A stretch of DNA of 64,000 bases. Origin: an uncultured Candidatus Saccharibacteria bacterium (GTDB lineage: Bacteria; Patescibacteriota; Saccharimonadia; Saccharimonadales; Saccharimonadaceae). A program made the position numbers and the translations under genes. Shown in pieces: positions 45,053 through 53,453 of this stretch (position 1 is the stretch's first letter; every line of letters starts with the position of its first letter). The stretch is taken from assembly GCA_937935245.1 (NCBI GenBank), contig CALGXX010000017.1, positions 1 to 64,000 on the forward strand, written 5' to 3'. The notes under the pieces were generated by a model. It made no database searches, was not told where the DNA came from, and saw nothing but the letters and a program-made list of their open reading frames with translations.

Positions 45053-46119
45053 TTACTAGCATTCTGAGCTTTCAGCTCACGCTCATATCTCTGTAGATTT
45101 TCAATCAAATCGTCGATATCCCCGTTCATTGCAGCGGGGATATTGCTGCGGCTGTAGTGAATGCGGTGGTCGGTGATTCGGTCTTGCGGGAAGTTATACG
45201 TTCGGATTTTTTCCGAGCGGTCGCCAGTTCCAACCAACGAGCGTCGCTCGGCACTTAATTTGGCGTTTTCCTCGTCAATTTTCATCTGTAATAAGCGCGA
45301 ACGAAGCACACTCATGGCTTTTTCTCGGTTTTTAATTTGCGACTTTTCATCCTGGTTTGTAACTATCATTCCAGTCGGCAAGTGAGTGATTCGCACTGCT
45401 GAGTCTGTGGTATTCACGCTCTGTCCGCCGTGTCCGCTGGAGCGGTAAATATCAACTCGCAAATCGTTCGGGTTTATCTCAATGTCAGCCTCTTCTGCTT
45501 CTGGCAAAACCGCCACCGTTACGGTTGAAGTATGGACGCGACCTTGGCTTTCGGTGACTGGAACTCGCTGAACTCGGTGTACACCACCTTCGAACTTCAA
45601 TTTAGAGTATGGCGCGTCGCCCTTGATCATGAAGATAACTTCTTTATAGCCGCCAGAATCGTTGGCCGATTCGCTAATTAGTTCTATTTTATAGCCGTTA
45701 GATTCGCACCAACGTAAATACATGCGGTATAGTTCCGCCGCAAACAATGACGCTTCATCACCACCCGCACCAGCGCGGATTTCCATGATGATATTCTTCT
45801 CATCGTTGGGGTCTTTCGGGGTGAGAAGGATGAATAATTCTTCTTCTAATTCGGTCAATCGAGCTTCGGTTTCAGTAATTTCAAGTTTCGCCAAGGCAGC
45901 CAGCTCGCCGCCTTCGTTAGCTAACTTTTTGGCTTCTACTAAGTTTTTTTCCAGGTTTTCTCGCTCTTCGCCTTTGGAGATAAGCGTTTCTAATTCTGAA
46001 AATCGTTTGTTTTTTACTGTAAAATCTGGTGAGCTGTAAGCATCAGGTTGCGCTAAAAAATTGCTCAAATCAGCTCGCTCATTTTTCAGAGAATCCATAT
46101 CTAAAGAAATCTTCGCCAT
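45049..46119 (-). CDS. prfA: Peptide chain release factor 1
   Basis: 356 aa, reads UAA and UAG. GGQ motif in [17 protein letters not shown]; the codon-recognition PxT is in [15 protein letters not shown] (PVT, close to the PAT of RF1). The first ~100 residues form the coiled-coil domain. Standard length. TGA is a common stop in this window, so an RF2 must be encoded elsewhere. Confidence 0.95.
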   Translation of the reverse strand: MAKISLDMDSLKNERADLSNFLAQPDAYSSPDFTVKNKRFSELETLISKGEERENLEKNLVEAKKLANEGGELAALAKLEITETEARLTELEEELFILLTPKDPNDEKNIIMEIRAGAGGDEASLFAAELYRMYLRWCESNGYKIELISESANDSGGYKEVIFMIKGDAPYSKLKFEGGVHRVQRVPVTESQGRVHTSTVTVAVLPEAEEADIEINPNDLRVDIYRSSGHGGQSVNTTDSAVRITHLPTGMIVTNQDEKSQIKNREKAMSVLRSRLLQMKIDEENAKLSAERRSLVGTGDRSEKIRTYNFPQDRITDHRIHYSRSNIPAAMNGDIDDLIENLQRYERELKAQNASN

Positions 46120-46141
46120 ATCTATAAAATTATATCATACA

Positions 46142-46170
46142 TTGACAAATATTTCTCAGTATTGTATTAT
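46142..46170 (+). promoter_or_regulatory. Promoter of the 199-aa ParB-like-motif gene
   Basis: -35 TTGACA (46142-46147), 17-bp spacer, -10 TATTAT (46165-46170). The ATG follows 9 nt after the -10. Confidence 0.7.
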
Positions 46171-46179
46171 ATAGTGACA

Positions 46180-46779
46180 ATGATAGAATGCAAGGTTGAT
46201 TCGCGTGATTTGGTTTACGAAAATGCTGATAAGTTGGCGCTTTGCGACGTTGGAAAGTCGTCTGAACTGGTGCAGTGTATCGAAGACCTTCCAGGGACTA
46301 TGCCAGCAAACGATCCGAGAGTTGATTTGATTGTGAAGAGTTTGTTTAAGATTGATGCTCGTTCAATAGAGAAGCCGGTTTCATTACGCGATTTGAATGA
46401 ATCAATTAAAGATAATATTGCCAGTGAAACGAAAATATCTATATATGAGGGTGAGTGGCCTGACACGAGAGCGATTCCGGGATCTGATATTCCGTTGCCA
46501 GTTGAATTATTTGTGGCTGCGCCGATGATTAAAGATTGGCGAGAAGGGCGAGTGTCAGAATCGAAAGGTGGGAAAAGTAGCCGCGATATTATTAGACAGT
46601 ACGCAGGAATGAATCCGAAAACTAGCCCTCCAATACGCAGTGTATATATTATCGTGGATTCTGGCAGCAGGGTATTTTTGGCTCTGCAGGGCGATGGCGC
46701 TCACCGCTTATGCGCCGCAAAGATGCGGGGAGACCGTGAAATATTGTGTCGCGGGATAAGCGTTGTCAGATTGAAATAG
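46180..46779 (+). CDS. Unknown protein with ParB-like C-terminal motif
   Basis: 199 aa from ATG 46180; an earlier in-frame TTG at 46162 lies inside the promoter spacer. The C-terminus has GDGAHRLCAAKMRGD (171-185), resembling the DGHHR-type motif of ParB/Srx-fold domains, after a beta strand VYIIVDSGSRVFLAL. The N-terminal part is helical without known motifs. It may be a ParB-fold nuclease or ATP-binding domain; this is a weak inference. It shares its terminator with the convergent rpmE. Confidence 0.65.
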   Translation: MIECKVDSRDLVYENADKLALCDVGKSSELVQCIEDLPGTMPANDPRVDLIVKSLFKIDARSIEKPVSLRDLNESIKDNIASETKISIYEGEWPDTRAIPGSDIPLPVELFVAAPMIKDWREGRVSESKGGKSSRDIIRQYAGMNPKTSPPIRSVYIIVDSGSRVFLALQGDGAHRLCAAKMRGDREILCRGISVVRLK

Positions 46780-46787
46780 TGTAAAAT

Positions 46788-46815
46788 AAAACCGCCCATT
46801 GATTGAGCGGTTTTT
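46788..46815. terminator. Bidirectional terminator between convergent genes
   Basis: aaaaccgc (46788-46795) pairs with gcggtttt (46807-46814), loop 11 nt. Both ends have A/T runs, serving the 199-aa gene and rpmE. Confidence 0.8.
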
Positions 46816-46839
46816 GGATTGTCGGACTAATTTGTCAGA

Positions 46840-47184
46840 TTATTTAGTCTTTTTGTCTGATTTTGGAGAATCAGTTTTAGCTGCTTTTTTAGCGTTAGCT
46901 TTCTTTGCTTTGTTTGCCAAAGCTGCTCGGCGAGCTTCAGCAGCTGCTTGACGAGCCTTAAATCGATCAACACGACCTTCGGTGTCGATAATCTTTTCCT
47001 CACCAGTAAAGAATGGGTGTGAAGCTGATGAAATGTGAACCTTAACCAATGGATATTCGTTGCCGTCTTCCCATTTGATGGTTTCGGTTGTTTGCGCTGT
47101 TGACTGAGTCAAGAACGCGAAGCCCGCTTGTTCGTCGCTAAATACGACAGGGCGATAGTTCTGTGGGTGAATACTGCTTTTCAT
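46840..47184 (-). CDS. rpmE2: 50S ribosomal protein bL31, type B
   Basis: 114 aa. [24 protein letters not shown] and [25 protein letters not shown] are bL31. No CxxC zinc site is present, so this is the type B (zinc-free) form. A long Ala/Lys-rich C-terminal tail ([12 protein letters not shown]) is appended. It is on the minus strand between two accessory genes. Confidence 0.9.
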   Translation of the reverse strand: MKSSIHPQNYRPVVFSDEQAGFAFLTQSTAQTTETIKWEDGNEYPLVKVHISSASHPFFTGEEKIIDTEGRVDRFKARQAAAEARRAALANKAKKANAKKAAKTDSPKSDKKTK

Positions 47185-47292
47185 AACCTTGGTATTTTAA
47201 CAAAAAAAACGGAGTAATGCAAATATCACCAGCAGAACGAATATACATTGCAATCATGTCATTTGCAAATTGTCAAAAATATGATGAAATAC

Positions 47293-47321
47293 TTGACAAA
47301 TCAAGAGAGAGAGAGTATAAC
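47293..47321 (+). promoter_or_regulatory. Promoter with GA-repeat spacer (17 bp)
   Basis: -35 TTGACA (47293-47298), spacer aatcaa plus 11 nt of alternating GA (17 bp in all), -10 TATAAC (47316-47321). It is the sister of the promoter at 44386, one dinucleotide shorter and so optimally spaced. Confidence 0.75.
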
Positions 47322-47359
47322 TGGTTCTGATAATTAGGAAAATTAAGGAGTTATATAAT

Positions 47360-48019
47360 ATGGACAAGGGAAGGCAACCTACACTTTGGAGCAACCATAA
47401 TTTAGACAGCTTGGCGAATGAGGCGTTTCGGCGCAGTGAAGAAAAAAGAAAGATACAGGTTGTCAGCGAGATACTGAATCAGCCTGACGGCTATGAAGAT
47501 AATGAGATAGATGCGGTTGGACGTAAAGATACATTATCAGATCTTGATCGTATGCTTGGTTTGGCTTTTGATATAGGTATATCTCCTAAATTTTTAAGTA
47601 GTTATATTATTAGCGCGAAGCTGTTTAATCCTCATGAGAGTGTTGTCGATTCTTCTAATGCTATACCGATGGAGGTGCACACTTCAGTTGTGGCATTTGA
47701 TATCTACGAGAAGGCTACTTCTACTAGAGAAACCGGAGCAAAAGTTGGCTCGATTTTGTTACCTAAGCTGTCGGCGAACTTAATTGATGAGCCGGCGCCA
47801 GATATGACTGCAAAAGATTTGATATGGAGAAAGAACTGTACATATGCCGCTCTTGTGCATGATGATACAATTACTTATCTTGAGGTTGTAGAGAAAGGAA
47901 GAGAGAATTTTAGTATTCGGAAGCTTTCTTCTTCAAGTAATGAAGCAATTGAGCTTGATCAAGAGATGGAAAAGTTCATCGCGTCTCGTCGAGAAGTGGT
48001 TGCTCCTGATGAAGAATAG
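47360..48019 (+). CDS. Unknown protein with GA-repeat promoter
   Basis: 219 aa, soluble. Helical N-terminal half (LANEAFRRSEEKRKIQVVSEIL, LSDLDRMLGLAFDIG) and a beta-rich middle (VHTSVVAFDIYEKATST, KVGSILLPKLSANL, YAALVHDDTITYLEVV), acidic end. No family recognised, and I see no clear similarity to the protein at 44453 despite the shared promoter. AAGGAG precedes the ATG. It lies just before the rpsB leader. Confidence 0.75.
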   Translation: MDKGRQPTLWSNHNLDSLANEAFRRSEEKRKIQVVSEILNQPDGYEDNEIDAVGRKDTLSDLDRMLGLAFDIGISPKFLSSYIISAKLFNPHESVVDSSNAIPMEVHTSVVAFDIYEKATSTRETGAKVGSILLPKLSANLIDEPAPDMTAKDLIWRKNCTYAALVHDDTITYLEVVEKGRENFSIRKLSSSSNEAIELDQEMEKFIASRREVVAPDEE

Positions 48020-48022
48020 TGG

Positions 48023-48086
48023 TATAATTGCCAAGTAACTAATTTTAATGACACAATCCGCTTCACACTCCAAATCGTGAGCGGAT
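48023..48086 (+). promoter_or_regulatory. rpsB promoter and leader hairpin
   Basis: TATAAT at 48023-48028. A hairpin follows at 48056-48086: atccgcttcac pairs with gtgagcggat with one bulged base, loop about 10 nt. No T-run, so it is more likely a control or stability element than a terminator. It ends 19 nt before the rpsB ATG. Ribosomal protein S2 leaders are often autoregulatory. Confidence 0.45.
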
Positions 48087-48105
48087 GAGGCAAAAGGAGA
48101 AGAGA

Positions 48106-48834
48106 ATGTCTGTAAAGGTAGACATTAAGGCTTTGCTGGAGTCAGGTGTTCATTTTGGACACAAAACCAGCCGCTGGCACCCAAAGATGGCGCCATATAT
48201 TCACAGTAAACGTCAGGATAGTCACATTATTGACTTGACTAAGACTGTTGAAGCTTTGGACAAGGCTTTGCCAGAATTGACAAAAATCGCCGCATCGGGC
48301 CGTAAGGTTCTATTTGTCGGCACCAAAAAACAAGCCAAAGATGTTGTTCGTGAAGCAGCTGAAAAGATCAACCAGCCATACGTAGTTGAGCGCTGGATTG
48401 GTGGTATGTTGACTAACGGTTCAACTATTGCTCAACAAATTAAGAAGCTGAAGAATCTTGAAAAGCGAATGGCTTCAGGTGACTTGGAAAAGCGTTATAA
48501 CAAGCTTGAAGTGCAGCGTTTCCAGGAGGAAATCGACAGCTTGAATATGAAATATGGCGGCATCAAGGATTTGATGGGCAAGCCAGGCGCTGTTGTTGTA
48601 GTTGACGCATTGACTGACGCAAATGCAGTTCGCGAGGCTCAAACTTTGGGTGTGCCAGTATTTGCGATTGTTGACACCAATGTTAACCCGACAGGAATTG
48701 ATTACGTAATTCCAGGTAACGACGACGCTGTTAAGGGCATTCAATTGCTATTAGACTACTTCACCGCAGCTGTTGCTGAAGGTGCAGGTAGCGTAAAGGT
48801 TGAAGAAAAACCAGCTAAAAAAGAGGAGAAATAG
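48106..48834 (+). CDS. rpsB: 30S ribosomal protein uS2
   Basis: 242 aa. The start VDIKALLESGVHFGHKTSRWHPKM and ERWIGGMLTNGSTI, VVVDALTDANAVREA and PVFAIVDTNVNP are uS2 hallmarks. ATG 48106 follows AAAGGAGAAGAG; an in-frame start at 48085 lies in the leader hairpin. The C-terminus is a short Glu/Lys tail. tsf begins directly after. Confidence 0.95.
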   Translation: MSVKVDIKALLESGVHFGHKTSRWHPKMAPYIHSKRQDSHIIDLTKTVEALDKALPELTKIAASGRKVLFVGTKKQAKDVVREAAEKINQPYVVERWIGGMLTNGSTIAQQIKKLKNLEKRMASGDLEKRYNKLEVQRFQEEIDSLNMKYGGIKDLMGKPGAVVVVDALTDANAVREAQTLGVPVFAIVDTNVNPTGIDYVIPGNDDAVKGIQLLLDYFTAAVAEGAGSVKVEEKPAKKEEK

Positions 48835-48835
48835 G

Positions 48836-49432
48836 ATGGGTGTTTCTGTTGACGATATCAAAAAATTGCGTGAATTGACCGGCGTAGGCTTGACTGACGC
48901 TAAGAAAGCTTTGGTTGAAGCTGAGGGCGATTTCGATAAAGCTTTGGAAGCTATGCGCAAAAAAGGCTTGACGAAAGCTGAAAAGAAGGGCGATCGTGAA
49001 GCTCGTGAAGGTTTGATCGAAAGTTACGTTCACTCTGGTCGAATTGGCGTTATCGTTGAGGTAAACTGTGAAACCGACTTCGTGGCTCGACTTGACGACT
49101 TTAAGACGTTGGCACACGAAATTGCTATGCAAATTGCAGCGATGAGCCCAAAGTATGTTTCTGAAGCTGACATTCCAGCAGAGGAAATGGAGCGCGTTAA
49201 AGCTGAACTTATGGCGAGCGAATCTTTGGCAAGTAAGCCTGAAGAAATGCGCGAAAAGATCGTTGAAGGTCAATTGAAGAAGCACTTTGCTGAGCAGGTT
49301 CTTATGAGTCAGGCTTACATCTTGGACGATTCTAAGACTGTTGAGCAGCACATTAAGGAAGCGATTGCGAAATTAGGTGAGAACATCGTAGTTCGTCAAT
49401 TCAAGCGAATTGAGCTGGGCGTAAGCGAATAA
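48836..49432 (+). CDS. tsf: Elongation factor Ts
   Basis: 198 aa, nucleotide exchange factor for EF-Tu. The UBA-like start VDDIKKLRELTGVGLTDAKKAL, TDFVAR in NCETDFVARLDDF (EF-Tu contact), and a C-terminal end KQFKRIEL. Shorter than E. coli EF-Ts (283 aa): one dimerisation subdomain is reduced. AGAGGAG precedes the ATG 1 nt after the rpsB stop. Confidence 0.94.
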   Translation: MGVSVDDIKKLRELTGVGLTDAKKALVEAEGDFDKALEAMRKKGLTKAEKKGDREAREGLIESYVHSGRIGVIVEVNCETDFVARLDDFKTLAHEIAMQIAAMSPKYVSEADIPAEEMERVKAELMASESLASKPEEMREKIVEGQLKKHFAEQVLMSQAYILDDSKTVEQHIKEAIAKLGENIVVRQFKRIELGVSE

Positions 49433-49462
49433 TTCCTAGTTTAGAAAATTGTCCCAGGAAAG

Positions 49463-49496
49463 AAATCGGCTGTAATAATGCGGCCGATTTTTTATT
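49463..49496. terminator. Terminator between tsf and recF
   Basis: aaatcggc (49463-49470) pairs with gccgattt (49483-49490), followed by a T-run; on the minus strand it overlaps the end of recF. Confidence 0.8.
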
Positions 49497-50544
49497 GTGT
49501 GGAAATTATTGAGCAGCCGTCTTTTTGGTGGCGCGCATCTGTCGTGGTGACGATAAATTGATGGTTTTGAATGGTTTCTTGGAGGAGTTTTTCGCGAGTG
49601 GCGTCTAGTTCCGAGAAAACGTCGTCCAGTAAAATGAGTGGTCGAGATTGACTAATCTCTGTCTGCATTTCAAGCTCTAGCAACTTGAACGCCAGCATAA
49701 TGGTTCGCATTTCGCCACGTGAAGCAACTTTAATAGCGGGCTGATCATGGAGGAAAATTGTGAAATCTTCACGGTGTGGTCCGGCAGAAGTGAAGCCTGT
49801 AGCTATTTCATATTCGCGGGATTTTCCTAAGCGATTAAGTAGGGCTTGGTCGTAATTTTCCAGAGGTACAATAGCGCCGTATTCAATGGACAATTGTGTA
49901 TCTTTTCCCGCTAAAGATTCGTATAAATTTTTTATACGAGGCTCGTTTATCTGGAGAAACTTGGCTCGTTTTTGGGCAATGTTGGTTGCGTATTGGACGA
50001 ATTTTATGTCCCAAGCAAACAGGTTATCGCGCCAAATTGATGAGTCTTCTTGGTGGGATTTTAAGAGTTCGTTGCGCTGTAAAAGAGTGCGATTGAAAGC
50101 TCTTAAATCTGTGTCGTATTTGGGGTCAAGTCGGGCAATTAAGCCATCCAGAAAGTCGCGTCGTCGGGACGGTGAAGAGGAAATCAATCTTAGTTCGCTT
50201 GGCTCAAACAAAACGACAGGCAGACGATTTTTCCTGGTTAAGACCTTTGACCTATTGTCATTGATGATGAATTCTTTGTTAATTTTTCCGGAAATTGAAT
50301 CAAGCTTAATGCGTCGCTCGCCGAAATCGCCTTCCAGATGAATAATCGTCTGTGGGGCATTCAGTGTCATACAATCGCTAAGACTGCCACGAAAACTACT
50401 GCCGCGTAGCGCCACATAAACCGCCTCGAGCAGATTCGTCTTGCCGGTGCCATTTGGTCCAACGATTACCGTCCCAGAATTGCTAAAAGTCGCTTCGTGT
50501 AGATGATAAGACCGGAAATTGTATAGCTTAATCTTAGAAATCAC
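49492..50544 (-). CDS. recF: DNA replication and repair protein RecF
   Basis: 350 aa, SMC-like ATPase that helps load RecA at gaps. Starts VISKIKLYNFRSY; Walker A GPNGTGKT at 29-36; ABC signature region in SRGEMRTIMLAFK; Walker B LILLDDVFSELD. The GTG start at 50544 is chosen because a minus-strand TATAAT lies exactly 6 nt upstream (leaderless) and family similarity begins there; longer in-frame starts add nonsense. In many bacteria recF lies next to dnaN and gyrB, but not here. Confidence 0.93.
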   Translation of the reverse strand: MISKIKLYNFRSYHLHEATFSNSGTVIVGPNGTGKTNLLEAVYVALRGSSFRGSLSDCMTLNAPQTIIHLEGDFGERRIKLDSISGKINKEFIINDNRSKVLTRKNRLPVVLFEPSELRLISSSPSRRRDFLDGLIARLDPKYDTDLRAFNRTLLQRNELLKSHQEDSSIWRDNLFAWDIKFVQYATNIAQKRAKFLQINEPRIKNLYESLAGKDTQLSIEYGAIVPLENYDQALLNRLGKSREYEIATGFTSAGPHREDFTIFLHDQPAIKVASRGEMRTIMLAFKLLELEMQTEISQSRPLILLDDVFSELDATREKLLQETIQNHQFIVTTTDARHQKDGCSIISTQ

Positions 50545-50634
50545 TCTGTTATTATAGCACGGGGCGTAAGGCAAAATTAGCAGACAAGACGCTTGAAGTT
50601 TGATATAATAACTGATAGATAAATTGGAGGAAAT

Positions 50635-51189
50635 ATGTTCGACACAAACCCTTATGAAGAAAAAATGAATGCAGCGTTTAGCTTTTTTCAAGATGAATTG
50701 AAGAAGGTACGAACGGGCAGGGCACACGCTGGAATGCTCGACGGCGTTATGGTTGAGGCTTACGGTTCAAAAATGCCGCTTAATCAGGTTGCAAACGTAA
50801 CCGCTCCAGAGGCACAAATGTTGTTAGTTACGCCATTTGACCCGAGTAACATTACGGCAATTTCTTCTGCAATTCGCGACAATCAAAGTCTAGGTTTTAA
50901 TCCGTCTGACGATGGGCGAGTGGTTCGTGTTCCAGTTCCAGCTTTGACTGAGGAGCGTCGCCATCAACTAGTGAAGCAGGTTAGCGAGAAGGTTGAGGAG
51001 GCTCGAATTGCGATGCGTAATATTCGTCAGGATGCCCTTAAGGACGCTAAGCGAATGAAGGACAATAAAGAGCTGAGTGAAGACGATTTGAAGCGTGTAG
51101 AGAAAGAAATTGACGGCTTAATGAGTAAGATGCAGGCGCAAATTGACGAGGCATTTAAGGCGAAAGAAAAGGACGTCTTAACAGTTTAA
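50635..51189 (+). CDS. frr: Ribosome recycling factor
   Basis: 184 aa. Helical domain start NAAFSFFQDELKKVRTGRAHAGMLDGVMVEAYGS, PLNQVANVTAPEAQML in the beta domain, then VRVPVPALTEERRHQLVKQ. It splits post-termination ribosomes with EF-G. GGAGG precedes the ATG. The next gene starts in its stop codon (TAATG). Confidence 0.95.
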   Translation: MFDTNPYEEKMNAAFSFFQDELKKVRTGRAHAGMLDGVMVEAYGSKMPLNQVANVTAPEAQMLLVTPFDPSNITAISSAIRDNQSLGFNPSDDGRVVRVPVPALTEERRHQLVKQVSEKVEEARIAMRNIRQDALKDAKRMKDNKELSEDDLKRVEKEIDGLMSKMQAQIDEAFKAKEKDVLTV

Positions 51190-51608
51190 TGAGCGAAACT
51201 TTTGCCGACAAAGTGAAGGCGTTGAATTTGCCGTTGGATCAAATTATTGTTATTGGTAGCGGGATTTTGGATCAATTGGGGATTCGTCCAGCTAGTGATA
51301 TTGATCTTGCGGCGAGTCCTGATTTGATGAAAAAGCTCTCTGAGGAGAGTGGCGATTGGATTAAAAAGTTTGACGATAATCAGCGTTTTTATTTTGTAAA
51401 AGATGATGGTTCGGCTGAAGTTTGGGACGGCTGGGTTTTTGATGGGCAGGCTGTTAGCTATGATGATTTGCTTGATTACGCGGTAGAATATGATGGCGTA
51501 AGGTTTGTTGATTTGGAATTTCTGCGCAAATGGAAGAGCTGGCGTGGACGTGAAAAAGACGTACGAGATGTTGAGTTAATTGATGAATGGAGGGCAAATA
51601 ATGAGTGA
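51189..51608 (+). CDS. Nucleotidyltransferase-like small protein
   Basis: 139 aa. VIGSGILDQLGIRPASDIDLAAS matches the GSG...DhD-type N-terminus of the nucleotidyltransferase fold (G-S then D-x-D). The rest resembles small substrate-domain remnants (VRFVDLEFLRKWKSWRGREKD). The target is unknown; it may be a degenerate aminoglycoside-type or cytosolic NTase. It sits where pyrH/cdsA-type genes would be expected. It overlaps frr by one base and uppS by 8 nt. Confidence 0.6.
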   Translation: MSETFADKVKALNLPLDQIIVIGSGILDQLGIRPASDIDLAASPDLMKKLSEESGDWIKKFDDNQRFYFVKDDGSAEVWDGWVFDGQAVSYDDLLDYAVEYDGVRFVDLEFLRKWKSWRGREKDVRDVELIDEWRANNE

Positions 51609-52296
51609 AGATGTGAGTTTGCCGCGGCATATCGGGTTTATTGTTGATGGAAATCGGCGGTGGGCAAAACAGCATGGTCTGCCGACATACGAAGGACATC
51701 TCGCGGGGTATAACGCGTTAAAAGACGTGGCGTTGGAGGTTCTTCACCGAGGCGTGAAATATGCGAGTGCTTACGTTTTTAGTACGGAAAACTGGAAACG
51801 GTCAGAGGAAGAAGTCCGACATTTGATGAAATTATTATTGAACATACTGAAGGCTGATCTTCCGATATTTATTGAAAACGAGGTTCGCTTGAGGGTTGTT
51901 GGGTCCAGGGAAGGTCTGTCGGATCAATTGATCAAAGCGATTGACGAGGCTGAGGAGAAAACTGCCGATTTGAAAAACGGAGAACTGGTTTTATGCTTAA
52001 ATTATGGCGGACATTTGGAGATTGCCGACGCGGTTAAAAAAATTGTTCAATCTGGAGTTTCTGCTGAGGAAATTACGCCTGAGTTGATTGCTAAAAATAT
52101 ATATGCGCCAGAGGTGCCGCCGTGCGATTTGATTGTTAGAACTTCTAGTGAACAGCGACTCAGCAACTTTATGTTGTGGCGCTCGGCGTACAGCGAATTG
52201 ATGTTTATTGAGAAGAATTGGCCAGACATGACAGTGGACGACGTGTCGGTGATTTTAGAGGAATATGCTAATCGGAATAGGCGGTTTGGAAAATGA
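51601..52296 (+). CDS. uppS: Isoprenyl (undecaprenyl) diphosphate synthase
   Basis: 231 aa. HIGFIVDGNRRWAKQHGLP is the catalytic Asp-Gly-Asn-Arg-Arg-Trp motif; STENWKRSEEEV and RTSSEQRLSNFMLWRSAYSEL complete the site (the second glycine pair of RTGGEQR is SS here). It makes the lipid carrier for wall and glycan units. GGAGGG precedes ATG 51601. No precursor-making isoprenoid gene is in the cluster, so substrates must come from elsewhere, possibly the host. Confidence 0.93.
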   Translation: MSEDVSLPRHIGFIVDGNRRWAKQHGLPTYEGHLAGYNALKDVALEVLHRGVKYASAYVFSTENWKRSEEEVRHLMKLLLNILKADLPIFIENEVRLRVVGSREGLSDQLIKAIDEAEEKTADLKNGELVLCLNYGGHLEIADAVKKIVQSGVSAEEITPELIAKNIYAPEVPPCDLIVRTSSEQRLSNFMLWRSAYSELMFIEKNWPDMTVDDVSVILEEYANRNRRFGK

Positions 52297-53453
52297 TTAT
52301 TTGGGGAGTACTTTTAGGGCTATTTGTTCTCATTTTATTGGTGGTTTTGCATGAATTAGGTCATGCTATCGTCGCCAAGAGAAACGGCGTCAAGGTTGAG
52401 GAATTCGGAGTCGGATTTCCGCCTGCCGCAAAAAAATGGAAAGTAAAGCGAAGTTTCTTGGGTGAGGACGTAACGTTTAGTCTGAATTGGCTGCCGCTTG
52501 GTGGATTTGTCAAACTGAACGGTGAATATGATTCCGCAAAAGGCGAGGGCACATATGGCGGATCGACGTTTTGGGTGAAGACGAAGATCTTGCTGGCTGG
52601 CGTCGTGATGAACTGGATAACTGCGATTGTTTTGTTCACGATTCTTGCGGTAATTGGCATGCCGAAAATCCTGTCGAACCAAGTTCAATTGCCATTTGAC
52701 ACAGAGGTTAGGCGTTCGCCGGTGGCGATAGCGAAAGTTACGCCAGGTTCGCCTGCTGATAAAGCTGGACTTAAGGTTAATGACGAACTGATTGAGATAA
52801 ACGGTCAACCGCTTACAGAGGCGGGAAAGTTACCAATTGTAACGAAGGAGAATGCTGGCAAAAAAATCAATGTCAAGTACAAGCGTGACGGCAAGGAGTT
52901 AGCTGTTGACGCCCAGCTTAATGATGAAAAGGCAGTGAAAAATGGCGGATATTTGGGTGTTGTTCCGGGGCAGACGGAGAAAATGTATAGCACATGGTCG
53001 GCGCCTATTGTGGGTGTGGCGACTACCGGGCAATTGTCATACGAAACTATCAAAGGCGTTGGTGTGTTATTGGTAAAAACCGTGCACGGATCAATCGGAC
53101 AAATATTCGGTTCTGCAGAATCAAAAGAATCTGCAAGAGCTGATTTAGCCTCTGTCAGCGGGAGTGTAGCAGGACCAATTGGTATACTGGGCGTATTATT
53201 CCCGTCAGTTGTCAGTTCTGGAATTGAGTACATCATTTTCGTGGCGGCGTTAATCTCTCTGACGCTGGCGGTGATGAACATTTTACCAATCCCAGCGCTT
53301 GATGGCGGTCGCTGGTTCACGATGACAATTTTCCGCTTATTTAAGAAAGATCTGACGAAAGAGCGTGAAGAAAATATTCAGGCAACCGGTATGTTAATTC
53401 TATTAATCTTAACAATTTTGGTGACGATCAGTGATGTCGGAAAACTCTTTTAA
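52293..53453 (+). CDS. rseP: Site-2 protease RseP-like (M50)
   Basis: 386 aa intramembrane zinc protease. HELGH in the first helix (LLVVLHELGHAIVAKRNGVKV), a FGVGFPP segment, a PDZ domain (VTPGSPADKAGLKVNDELIEING) and NILPIPALDGGRW near the C-terminus. It may cut anti-sigma factors or clear signal peptides. Coupled to uppS by ATGA overlap. Confidence 0.92.
   Translation: MIIWGVLLGLFVLILLVVLHELGHAIVAKRNGVKVEEFGVGFPPAAKKWKVKRSFLGEDVTFSLNWLPLGGFVKLNGEYDSAKGEGTYGGSTFWVKTKILLAGVVMNWITAIVLFTILAVIGMPKILSNQVQLPFDTEVRRSPVAIAKVTPGSPADKAGLKVNDELIEINGQPLTEAGKLPIVTKENAGKKINVKYKRDGKELAVDAQLNDEKAVKNGGYLGVVPGQTEKMYSTWSAPIVGVATTGQLSYETIKGVGVLLVKTVHGSIGQIFGSAESKESARADLASVSGSVAGPIGILGVLFPSVVSSGIEYIIFVAALISLTLAVMNILPIPALDGGRWFTMTIFRLFKKDLTKEREENIQATGMLILLILTILVTISDVGKLF

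Noticed and set aside
49492..50727. Long version of recF starting at 50727
   Set aside because: The added N-terminus has no RecF character, runs into frr, and TATAAT lies exactly 6 nt before the GTG at 50544.
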